Positions 49,769 to 61,800 of a stretch of DNA of 64,000 nt are shown here, in pieces. The stretch is from Lepisosteus oculatus. Taxonomy: Eukaryota > Chordata > Actinopteri > Semionotiformes > Lepisosteidae. The notes under the pieces were generated by a model. That model ran no database searches. It was not told the DNA's origin and saw only the letters and a program-made list of their open reading frames with translations. The position numbers and the translations under genes were made by a program. Where the stretch lies: the NCBI RefSeq assembly GCF_040954835.1, contig NC_090706.1, forward strand, positions 33,737,148-33,801,147, in the 5' to 3' direction. Numbering within the stretch: position 1 is the stretch's first letter; every line of letters begins with the position of its first letter.

Positions 49769-52700
49769 CTAATAGTGGTTCTCTAACCCCATACCGGAGG
49801 AATATGTCGCATGAGAATTGTTTTCAGCTGCTGGGCTTCGGGGCTGTTGAGCACCCCCTCCTGTCCCGTCCAGGCCCAGTGAGCGTCGATATGCAGCAGA
49901 GAGTCTGTAGAGCATCTCTGCAGAGGTCTGGGGCTGGGAGTCAGCCTTCTGAGTGAGTAGCATCTCAAAGAGGGTACTGACCTCAGAGAACAGGTGCCCA
50001 GGCAGCGCGCTGCCCTTACCAGATGTCTTCCCAAAGGTGGAGAAGCATGTTGTGGCCTCCTGAAGAGCCTGGGGTGAAAGAAGTGTTTCTGGTGAGGAGT
50101 GTCCCTCGGGAACAAAAACATTCTCCCTGTAGTCAGCAGAGAGCGGCAGAGACAATCGAGCCATCCAGGCCGGGTCTGGAGCATCCGCAAACACGTCGTC
50201 TATGAACGAAAGTAAGTCCTGTTAAAATGCACAATCACATCGCTCCTACAGAATTCAGAATTACAGGTGATTTTCCTTTAGGTTTTGTTTGGAAAACATA
50301 CATTTGTTCACAAGAAACAGGTTTGTAGTTAAATGTAAATCGCCATTTTTGCCTATCTCTATCAATTAGTAGCAAAGCAGGGGTTGGAAACACAGGTGAA
50401 TTTGCTAGGGGCGGGATCATCTCATTTAGGAGATTCACACTCTTTGGATTCTTACAGGCAAATCACTGGATTGGCTGCACCTGGAGACTCTATAAAAGCA
50501 GTTCCTGGGGCAGTCAGAGGCTGTCTTTTCACAGACCCTCACGGTTTAATAAGACAGTAAGTATTTTAAAGAATTCGGAGATAAAGATTTTCGTTAGGCA
50601 TAACAGATCAGAGAAGGCAGCTATAGTGCGCCAGTACGCTCTCCACACATCAGCTCTCAGTGGGGAGGAGAACAGACTAATGAAGCCAATTCATAGATGG
50701 GGATTATCAAGAGGCCACGATTGGTAAGGGCCAAAGAGAAATTTGGCCAGGACATCGGGGTAACACCCCTAACCTTCTCTTTGTGAGAAATGCCAGGGGA
50801 TTTTTAATGATCACAGGGAGTCAGAACCTCAGGTTTATGTCTCATATGAAGGATGGTGCCTTTTTACAGTATAGTGTCCCCGTCACTATACTGGGGCATT
50901 AGGACCCACACAGACCGCAGGGTGAGTGCCCCCTGCTGACCCCATTAACAACTCTTCCAGTAGCAACCTTAGTTTTTCCCAGGAGGTCTCCCATCCAGGT
51001 ACTGACCAGGCTCACACCTGCTGAGCTTCAGTGGGCTGTCAGTGAGTTGCCGGGTGATATGTGAACATAGCCAGCATGAGCCATAATGAGCGCACCTGAC
51101 CAACCGGAATCAACCGAGAGAGGTTATTGCCACTGCTATCCAGGGAAGATATGGTAACAGTTCATGTGGAGACCCCCATACCACGCTATCAGAAAGGGGG
51201 ATCTTTCACACAACTTTAAAAGGTGCATTTACCACACAATCAACAGGGCATGAATGGAACAAAGCACCAAGCAGTCGTGTGAGTGCTGGGACTTCAGTAC
51301 CAGCTGTAGGATCTTGAATAATAAGTAGATGAGTATGAAAGACTGAATGGCCTTCTCTTATGTATTAAATGTTTTTTTGTGTTTAATTTGAATATTATTC
51401 TGTAAATCAGCCTCACTTTTCCGACAAACATCCCTCTCACGTCTGCTACAGCTATTAATAAGAATGTCCTGGAAGCTACATTCTGTTACCAAGTTGCCTA
51501 AATATTGCATGTGCAGCTGCATCAACGTGGTAAAGAAAAACAGATACAGAGAGTGCTGAGTAGGCCGTGCTGAGCTTTTTATATCTGGAAACGTGCAAGC
51601 ACGGGTACCTAAATCTCTAAATATAAACTCCAAAACAATTTTATTCACAAAGATCACAGATTTTAAAAGACTGCATATAAATAAATGCTTGCAGGTCTAC
51701 AGCAAGGATATAAAATTTAAGAGGGGTACTTCTGTGTAGGTAAGGTAAATGAAGTGATTAAAGCAATTTCATTATTTAGACAAAGTTAACATGTCATGCC
51801 ATTTAGACAAAGACATGCTATAAGAATATCTATAGAATAAAGCAAAAATAAACTGTTTATTCAAACCTCTTTCAAACTTTGTAGTGCAATTTAACTGCAA
51901 TACAGCTTTAAAGTAATCCCAATCTCCTTATTACTGGATATCCTGGCTTTTTTTCCCCTCTTTAACCACAGTCATTTGGTGTGGGTTATTACATTTCATT
52001 CAGCCCCCTCATTAAAGTTAAATACAAAGAAAGAGCCACTGTTGCTTGTTATTCTCTTAAAGAGCTGTATTTAATAAAACACAACGAACTTAGGGGGAAA
52101 GGCTTAATGGTAATCAAAGTTTTCAATACCACATATAAAACACACAGCTAATGAGTAACATCATAATAGTGCTGTTGTGCGTTATTCTCCTGGCGATAAT
52201 ATTGTAGATTATAAAGTAAGCGGTGTAGGAGGAATGCAGAAATGTGCAGCACTTTAATGAAGACATCAATGAATCAGAACAGTAAAGGATTTACTGTCAT
52301 TATATTATATAAGAATTTCAGCGTCTATAATGTATTTTTCTCCATATTATACAATTGATCATTTGAAGTGATATTTCTTTAATCTGTTACAATGTACCAA
52401 TGTCTGTAATAACAGATGTACATTCAATAAATTGGATCTTAGCAGTATTGATACGTATGTACAGCAGGAATATGGATGTGTGATTGCAGCTTACTGTCTC
52501 TGCTGTTTATTTATGTGAAGATTTCTAGTGGAAGGCTTTCGTGGCCCCGTGTCTTGAGAGGCAGTAAAATGAAAATCATGAGCAACATGGCAAAGCTCTG
52601 TTTTCTCTGCATTGTATCTGTCATCCAGAGAGGGGAATGTGAAATGAGGCTAGTAATTCAGCTGAGCTATCTACTGAAGGTCAAGAACAGTGAACCACAG

Positions 52701-55700
52701 CTTGGGCAGTAGAAGGGGGGGCAGGATTCAGTCTTCTGAGATTAAATTACACTCTTTAACCTCTTCAAAATTACAGGACTTTATCAAAGTTGAATAAAAA
52801 TAAAATATGCAGTGTAAAGGACCTCACAGTTAGGTATTTTGGTAATCTGCTTAAGTTCTGCACCTTTAGAACTGTTTAATCCATGTTTGGATGAGCATAC
52901 ATATCAGAACGCATCTACAGCAGTGGCATTTTCTTCAGAGCACAAGTGTACAGCTGTTTGGTGTATTCTAAAATGTCTTTTCTAACAATTCTAAAATTGT
53001 GAGGTCACAGCCCTCTTCTCTCGTGAGCTATTTATATTCAGCGCAGTCTTTTAATACTTCTGACAACTGTTGGAACCAGAAAGAGAACATTTCAACGTGA
53101 CGCTCTGGCAGCAGGTTTCTTTAAGGAGGATGGAAAAGGGAAGTAAAGGCAGTGAATGATGCACAACAAAGAAACCTCCACACCCTTACCCTTGAGTCAC
53201 TTCAGAACACGCACTGGAAAAAATGATTTTTTTCACAACATTTTTTGTTAAAAGTAGCTTGTGCATTTGTCCAATGGGTGTCACCTTACCTGTGTTGCTG
53301 AGCAGCATGTCTAAACCCTCCCCCAGCAGGGGGTCAATAGGAGAGTCTCTCCCAATATCCCAGTCCACATCCCCAGCTTCACTTTCGCCATGGCCACTGT
53401 CCTTAGTGCTCAGCCAGTCGGTGTCCTGCGTGCCGGACCTTCAACACAGCAGAGGAAGGAGAGGGATTTAACCCCGAATACACCCTGGGGTGAAGACTTT
53501 TCTGTCTCGCCTTGTAAACTCTCCACCTACACCCCAAGGTCTTTCAACCCTTTCAAGATACAGTAGTTGTGGCACATTGTTTGGTGCTTCAGAGGAAGAT
53601 GAAGAGCCTTTACTGGCATCCTAAAAGAAAGAGGGGAAGGGGGGGTGGATGGGGCAGGTTCAGCAGCCCTTTAATGAGGCCTGAATCACAAAGTTGAAGG
53701 AGACAATTCACAAATTATTACAAGCCATTTCAGGTCTAGCACAGGTCACTATAGGAATGACTCAGAAGGTGTCTCCACAGTTCCCGAAGGGTATAAGCAT
53801 GTGTCACAGGACCAAAATAATAATTCACTAGTGTTTAACACATGCGTCAGAACCTAAGGATAGGATGGTGGCAGATGGCAGGTAAATAATAAGGTAAAAA
53901 TTAATTAACCCGAGATCTGCCCTGAGGAAAAGATATGGTGAAACAGCCGAGGCGATCAGTACAGGTCGTGACTGAACCTCCGTTGCACTATGAGCAATAA
54001 ACTTTCCAGAGTTAAAAAAATCGTGTCTTGAGTTAAACATTTCAGAGAAATGGGACGAGTTTTGGTATTTTTGGAAGTAAGTACACAGTAGTTCCAGACA
54101 GGAGAGTTTAGTAAGATTGTTTTTAAGTGCAGGAATGGGTCCTTTGTGGATGGTGACTCATGTTTAAAAGTTATGCACTTGATCCATTCTAGTAGTAAAC
54201 CTTTTAATCAGAGCAACAAAAAAACACGTTGGATATGAGCTGGAATTACAGACATCAAAATGGTCCCTTTTCTTAGATTGATCTGTTCTGAATTATAGTG
54301 TTTCTAGTCCTACACGTTTAGCATGCCATTTGAGTTAAATAGGTAAGATATTTACCTTAAGTGACATTCTTATCCTTCTAAAGACCAGGAAATTGGTTTG
54401 AATTTATCATTTCCATCATATACTGTATCAGCTGTGTTTTGTTTTTTTTTGCACTCAGAGGACAGCTTGACTAAATCAAACGTATACCATTTCAATGATT
54501 AGAATAATGTAGACTTTTACACTAACATCGCCACACGTTTTCAGTTCAGAGAGAAATAGCTTTTAAAATTGTGATAATAAAATAATTAAAACTGAAGTCA
54601 AAATAGGGTGACTGTGCTTTAGGGGCTTGGCCTTGATCCCGTTTTGACCTCACCATTATCCCTGTTTGCTTAAAGGCCAGTCTTGAAAGGTGAACATACT
54701 TTCAAGAATGTACTAAAATACATTACTTACAATAATCACATAAATATAGCAATCACCTCCATGGTGGTCACTTTTAAAGACTCTGTGCAGACAAAAGACT
54801 CAGTTGCTGAACCCTTTGAGGAAGGATACATACAGCCATCCTACCGAAGATATCTAGATCCCTGATTAAAATTCAGTTTCATTAGTCTTGAAACAAAGGG
54901 AAATAACAGTGTAGCCTGACTCCAGTGCTCACCTGCCAGCTCTGTGAGAATACTTATTCCCCCGGAAGTTTGGTCTTGGCTGTAACTGCCCTTGATGCAG
55001 CAAGGAGAGCAGCTGGGAGATTTGCTGTAAGACAGGAAACCACACAGTGAAGGGGAATACATTTCTACATGTAGTCCATTCTTCCATATGCTTCCTTCCA
55101 GGATGACCACTACAAACACAGCTATTTTGGACTGAAATGCCCATTCAGCCTCTCCAGCCATCTCCAGCATTCCTCTGAGAGTACTAAAACCACAGTTTAA
55201 AAATGAGGATATGAGATCGTATCAAATAATTAGTTACTGTAAATAGTGTATACAGCACATTTCAAAAAGAAAATACACTCATGTTTTTTTCTAAAAAACA
55301 AAGGTGAGATGTTAAATCTATATAAGCCATTTATAGACTATTTTCACTATCATTTAAGAAACAAAAGTGTCAATACAGTATATGGAAAAATTGTTGAGGG
55401 CCTGTACATGCACAGCATAGATAGTTTTTCCATGAAGGCAAATTTGAGCTTACTTTGCCATTTTTTCATAATAGCTGGGGTTGATTACTAAGTCTCTTGG
55501 AAAGCTGTAACGCAATACTGAGTAAACGACTTGGTATAATTTCTCAGATGTTTGGCAGGGCTTAGATTACTCTGTGCTTTATGAGTATCTGAATCCTTTT
55601 ACAATTTTATCTGTCATCTGTCCCTTGAGGCAGAGTTTTAAAACAATACTTTGAAAAAGGCCTAACAGATATGAAAGGCGTAACGCTACATGAGCTCAGA

Positions 55701-58700
55701 AAAGCTCATCTATAAGAGCCTGCAAGCAGCAGTTTAAAGATCTGTGGAGGACATGAATCACAATCAGATTAAAAAAACACAGTTCTCAAAATCTAGAGTT
55801 AGCTTTTTCTACAGGGTTAAACAGCACCAGTTAACTGAAAGCTAAAAATAAAAAAATGGCAAATCTCTCCTTGTCTCTCACATTATTATCTAAACAATTT
55901 TTCCGTACATGTATGTATGGAACTAACCGGACAAATAGGAAATTGTAAAGGCTTGTGGCACTAACCTGTACCTCTGGCGAAGCTGAGGAGAGCTCAATGG
56001 GACTATACTCCGCAAAGGCGGCCATGGACATCCGAACAAGATTCCTCAGAATCTGCTGGTGATCTTCCTTATCTTCCTTCATCTTACAATCCACATTCCT
56101 CTGCCTTCTCAGTGTCCTAAATGGTGGTGAGGAGGGAGCCGAATCTGAGGTTCCTTCGGAGCTTTGCTGAATTTCGGGACTGCCCTGTCTCCTCAGGGTT
56201 CCCAGTCGAGAGGAAGGTGTGGGGGATGCAGGGGCCTCTGCTTGGACCTCTGAGTTCTTGGTTCTACGAAGGGTTCTGTAAGGAGTTGCTGGAGTCCTGG
56301 GAAGAGACCCGTCAATTTCTATGTTACTGGGTTTACGGAGGGTCCTGGGAGGATGCAGAGGTAATGTTCCGTTGTTGTCTGGGAAAGTCTGGTTCCTTAA
56401 AGTTCTGCTAAGAGATGGAGAAAGGTTGAACTGACAAGGAGGAAAGAATGCTTGGGTTTCAGGTATTTCTTCTTCCTTAGGAATGGAGGTCTTTTGTGGG
56501 TCTTCTTCTAAGGCTTCTTCTTTTCTTCCTCTCAACACAGGAATTAACTGGATGTCAGTTTTCTGGATCTGCTTTTGTGGGCGCCTGGGGTGCCTGGTGT
56601 AGGTGCTCTCGGCTTGTCTGCAGTTGTAAGCGCGGTTGTCTCGTTTTTCCATTCTGCAAAAGGTCGTCACCAGTGCTACCACCACCAGGAGCAACAGGAA
56701 CGTAGCCCCAAGGCAGATAGCCAGCATCATGGTGGAGCTAAGCTGCCCTCTTTGGCCAGGGGAAGAATTCTTTTGGTGATCCAGCAGATTAATAAATGTG
56801 ATTTCCAAATTAGCTTCAGTGACAAGTGGGGGAGAGCCCAAGTCTGAGACAGCTATATCTATCTCAAACACCTTTCCAATCAATTCTGTAGCATTGCTGG
56901 AATTTACATACATCTCCCCAGTTAACTGGTCCAGTAAAAAGAGGCCATCAGTGTTTCCTTTAATTATTTTATAATGAAGCATTCCGTTTAGGCCTGAATC
57001 CATATCATGTGCTCTGATTTTGGTGGCTAGGTAACCAAATGGCTTCAGACCTGCTGTAGAATTGTTGCTTGAAGGGTATTCAAAGAGGTAGGTACTTGAT
57101 CTGTCTCCCTGAATGTCTCCCAGTTCAATAAATATCTCCCCCTTCTCAGTGTTCACAGGGATGGTGATTGATGCCCTGCCCCTCTTTGACACAGGCTCTT
57201 CAATAATGGGAAAGTTGTCATTGATATCCTTTATATTTATCAGGACAGTAGCACTGCTGGTCAGAGAGGGCTGTCCTTGATCTGCAGCCTCCACAATAAG
57301 TGTAAAGCTCTTGAATAGCTCAAAATCAAAAGACTGCCGGGCATGAATGTAACCAGTAGTGGGATGTATGATAAATTTGTCAGAATCCTTAGATTCCTTG
57401 ATGGAGTAAGAAATCTTCCCATTGAGGTCAAGGTCAACATCATGAGCATCCACCGAAAGGATTAGGTAATCGGGTTCATTGTTCTCCTCGAAAGAGGCCT
57501 CATAAAGTACTTTTGAGAAAACAGGGGGATTGTCATTTTCATCTAAGACATGGACAGTTAAGTGTTTCGTGACAGACAAAGGAGGTATTCCATGGTCTTT
57601 GGCTACCAAGGTCAGGTTATACTCCACCCTACTTTCCCTGTCCAAGACACTGTTGGTCACTATCATGTAATTGTCACGATGGACCTTCTTCAGTCGGAAG
57701 TGACCGAGCCCATGCTGGATGTGGCAATGGACCTCTCCATTACTCCCTGAATCTGCATCAGACACCATCACCAGTGCTAGGAAGGTTTCTTTAGCAGCAC
57801 CTTCAGACACTGTAGCAAAAGCAGAATCCTGTGGTGCCCAGGTAAAATGTATGTTGGGTGCATTATCATTGACATCCAGTACTTTAATATGGAGCTTACA
57901 ATGAGAAGGGATGGCATTGGGTCCCAAATCCCTCGCCTGAATATCAATCTCATAAGTGTGCTTATTCTCATAGTCCAATTCCCCAGTGAGGTTCACCGTC
58001 CCAGTCTTTGGATCAATACTGAAAAGGTTTTGCACCTCTAAAGGGGCATGTTTGCTAAAAGAATATTCAATTTCTCCATTGGCCCCTTGGTCAGGGTCAG
58101 TGGCCTTAAGATTAATTACTGTAGTGCCCCGGACTGTATCTTCACTGAGGTCAATGGCGAGCAAGCTTTCTTCAAAGACGGGGCTGTTGTCATTAGAGTC
58201 CAAGACGTTGATCTTCACCAGCGTGCTGCCTGATCTGGGGGGATTGCCTTTATCCCAGGCCACCAGGGTTAACTCAAAGGATGACTGAACCTCCCTGTCC
58301 AGTTCCTTGATGACCACCAACTCTGCATGCTTGGTGCCGTCTGAGTGAGTTATAACATCCAGTGCGAAGTGCTGGTTGGGGGAGAGAGAATAGGTCTGGA
58401 GACCATTTGGTCCTGCATCTGGATCCAGTGCTCTGTCCAGTGGTATCCTCATGCGCAGCATTGCAGTTTCTGATATCTCAATTTCCTGCTCGGCGCTTGG
58501 GAAGGTGGGGCTGTGGTCATTGATGTCCAGGACCTCCACATTCACCTGGAGGAAGCCTATGGCACCTCCAGTATTGAAGAGCACATTAAAAGCAATCAGA
58601 CAGAGACCAGTATCCCTGCAAAGGGTCTCCCGGTCTAGCTGACCCTTAGTCAAAACCATTCCATCTTGTAATCCAACAACAAATGGTAAGGGTAGAGCCT

Positions 58701-58899
58701 GCTTCACAATTTGAAAGTTGTCCAGCACTCCAGTTTCTCCCCTCACTTTCAAGTCATCAGCTAATGTTCCAATCATGGTCCCACTTGGCTCTTCTTCCAA
58801 AACCTTATATTGAATTGTCAGAGCAATAGTGTCTGAAGAGGAAACAGTGATCACCAACCAAAGAGCCAGAACAGGCAGCTGAGCAGCACATAAAATCAT
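49769..58899 (-). CDS. pcdh12: Protocadherin-12 (VE-cadherin-2)
   Basis: Complete, 4 coding exons: 58899-55966, 55024-54933, 53438-53290, 50199-49769; phases 0, 2, 1 agree; 1201 aa (human 1184). It is a type I membrane adhesion protein of endothelium and trophoblast in mammals. The start is placed at the second in-frame Met (58897-58899), because the signal peptide ([21 protein letters not shown]) begins there; an upstream Met at 58941 would add 14 polar residues. Six cadherin repeats carry the calcium motifs DINDH, DSNDN, DVNDN, DENDN and DINDN, with a degenerate sixth. The transmembrane helix is about 720-748 ([20 protein letters not shown]). The tail has [14 protein letters not shown] and [12 protein letters not shown], both conserved with human PCDH12, then five TLR-type motifs, then exon 2 [19 protein letters not shown] and the final exon [12 protein letters not shown]. 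The first exon holds the whole ectodomain and membrane span, as usual for protocadherins. Confidence 0.96.
50470..50560 (+). promoter_or_regulatory. TATA promoter-like block with candidate first exon, antisense in pcdh12 intron 3
   Basis: In order on the plus strand: ATTGGC (inverted CCAAT, about 50471), an E-box CACCTG (about 50479), TATAAAAG (50491-50498), then about 60 nt ending in a consensus donor GTAAGT at 50557. The spacing fits a TATA promoter followed by a short non-coding exon. It lies on the strand opposite to pcdh12. It might be a lncRNA promoter or part of a retroelement. Confidence 0.35.
50620..51120 (-). mobile_element. 5S-rRNA-derived SINE (SINE3-like)
   Basis: On the minus strand the head at about 51062-50974 resembles 5S rRNA. 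The plus strand reads GGTCTCCCATCCAGGTACTG then ACCAGGCTCACACCTGCTGAGCTTC, close to the complement of the 5S internal promoter region (GAAGCTAAGCAGG...TGGTTAGTACTTGGATGGGAGACC). The body continues to lower coordinates with CATTAGGACCCACACAGACC, TATAGTGTCCCCGTCACTATACTGG and GGGGTAACACCCC. It is located in pcdh12 intron 3, just downstream of the TATA-like block. Confidence 0.75.
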
Positions 58900-61800
58900 G
58901 GTTGGATCTTGTATCACGTTGGATTTTGTAGAATGTCTCATTTATAAAATAAATAAATAGCCAAACAGCTTGAATATAAAATCTGAAAACAGCACTACAA
59001 TAAACAAAGTCAACAGTATATTTGGAAGGTACACAAATAAATTATTTATATATAACAACAATAAATGTCACCAATATATATATGGCTTATTTAAAAAGAA
59101 AACATTTCAATTCACCTCACAAATAACACCATTTTTAAATAAATTTGATGACCAAAAGAAAAAAGCAAGCTTAAAATGAAAGTTTAACCAACAAAATGTA
59201 AAGCTAAAAATGTAATATTTTAATACCCTGCATATAAAAGTATAAAACCTCTAAATATATCTATTCTAAAAGCCCCAATTGCACATTGAAGGAGAGTCAT
59301 TATAGCAGTAGAAGTGGAGAACTAGAGTTATTTTATGCACTCACACAGCTGCCCATCTCTGATTCATGCTCCCCGGCTTCTGAAATTTGGAAACAAAGTT
59401 GGATCAAAGTGGGCAAGTTTGCTTGTGACACACAGAGAGCACAGCCCAATCGGATTGAAAGGCAGAAACTGAATGCAATGCAGACAGACTCCACCTTTCC
59501 AAGGAGAACAGCCCCTCAGGAAACTGGGCAGGAGTTAAAACAACATCCATGTGCTTTTAAAGAAACACTATCCTTCTTTTCTCACAGGCTGCTGCTACCC
59601 CTTTGTTTAACTTTTAAAATAACTCATCAAAGCTTCTTTTCAGGCTTAAGTTTCAGTACGTAAATTGAAATAGACTTCACTACTCCATGTGTCTCCCCAA
59701 GCTGAAAGCAGGCCAGACCAAGTGTTATAACAGAGTGACGTAAGGTCTAGTCACCCATTAAAATATCGAGATAACATTTAGCAAAGATAAACATGTAGGC
59801 AAATGAAAACTTCAGAAGTGAATCTGTCCAGACTGTTGAAATGTAGTTTGGTTTCTGTTTAAAACATTAAGTTGAAAAGAAATACACCTCAGTGTACTTG
59901 CTTAGATCAAAGATGTTAAAATGGTATTTTTTATAAATCCTAAAAGTTTGGGAAATGTTTGAAGTTTAAATTATTCAGATCAATAGAGCACTTTTGTCCA
60001 TTGGCAATACCAATGAGCTACCCATGTGATAACGCTTTTTGCAAGCAACTCAGAATAGGTCTAACTGAGCAATTAAGGACAATTTTCTTCCATTTTTCCA
60101 TGACAGCTGTTTTAAAAGAGGTCAGTTAAAATAGGGGGTTGGGTGAAAGTAGTGGGATGAAAGTGACATAGTGATACACACATATATGGTACAGAGACAA
60201 GCTGAATGGAGAAGGTTTTAAAAATATTATTGTAATTTTTTTTATTTATTTTTTTTACAAATAATCCCCATTTAATAGTTTATACCAGTAAAAACGAAGT
60301 ACAAAAAATCAAGGAGAGGTGAAAAATAGCATGAGATTCTCTCAAGGTGAACATGGAAATTTGATCCAAAAGGTTAAGTCTAAAACATTTGATGGTGGGG
60401 GGCTAAGTCTTAACTTTGGCACTTCCTCTGTTATTTATTTTTCTTCTTGTGTGCAAGGCTGCTTTCCCAGTGAAACCATTAACACAAACAAACCCACTAG
60501 TGCACAGGCCAATAAAGCTCATTCCCAAGGAGAGAGTAATGGATAGTTTGATGGCCTCCAAGAGATTTTTGAGATAAGAGTGCTTTTCCCAAGACCCCCG
60601 TGATAAGCCAACTCAGAATAAAGATAAGGGTATTCAGCTGCCAGAACTTTACTCACTGCTTTTGTAAAGCTCTTTCAAAGGATTCCCCCCTCTGTGATGC
60701 CTGAAGCCAATTATATCAAAGAGAAAGTCAGAGACGTTAAAAGTTTAACTATAAATCTGTCACATCCTGTTAAATCTCAAATTCACATTTTCATTTGCAG
60801 CACACTGTATACAAATTTACTAATACCATGTAAATTGTCATTTTTAAGAGGTTTTGTTATATCTTTGACTTGGCTCTCATAGACCCCCCATCTTGCTGCC
60901 TAACGTTTGCAGAGTTAAAAAGTTAACAGTTCCTTGATCCAAGCAGCTTACTGCTAATATATATTTTGATAATTCAATGAACTATTACCCACGTACAAAA
61001 AGAAAGGTTCACACAAAATTATGTTTTTCAATAATCTTTTGAAAGAAAGATGAAAGTTCAATAAAACCTGTAGGGGAAAGAAAACTGGTGTTGTTGAAGA
61101 AGAGATCTAAGGATTTCTGGCAATGAACTTCAGATGAGACCCTTTCATGTTATTCCACTGTTAACAAAGAAATGAGCTTACTGATAACCTTAAGGAGATA
61201 AATAAGAAACATACTAAAAAAATCCTGTCAGTTTTTGAGGTTGTGAAGCATAGAGATTTTATATACCTACAATTACTCCTCTTAGGCAGCACAAGATTTT
61301 GTTTTTCAAAACCTCCCTAAAAGAAAACCCATTTTCTAAATACTGTATACAATATTAATTGTATATTGTTGCTGTATCAGGTTTTATTGAAAGCATGACT
61401 TCAGAGTGCCCCATTATTAAAACTAAATAACTAAATCAGCAGTCTTCTAAAGCAGACAACCACTAACATATCCAAGGCAGAAATGACAGACCAGGTGTGC
61501 CAGATTTCCTTTTCTTATCAATGAACTTGAGAAAACCATGCCTGAAGTATTTTTCATCATTCTGTCCTGGTACAAACAATACTTGTCCTAGGATATTGTG
61601 AGAAATCCATCTAATTTCCTTACTCTACCGAGTATAGATATGTTGCATTCGGAAATTGGTAAACATCTGCTAAAAGTGTTGTTCTTCAAATTGAAAACAA
61701 GCTTGTGACAGAATTAATCACCAGAACTTGGAAAAGCATCTGTTCACAGTGGCCTTTTTAGCTTTGTTTTTTTTTTAGTTTTTTAGTAGTTACAGTACTG

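Noticed and set aside
58900-58941. Longer pcdh12 start with 14 extra residues (MRHSTKSNVIQDPT)
   Set aside because: The hydrophobic signal peptide begins at the next Met; a polar 14-residue extension before it is unlike the family.
59286-59663. 125-aa open frame on the plus strand upstream of pcdh12
   Set aside because: No homology that I recognise and unlikely composition; lies in the probable pcdh12 promoter region.
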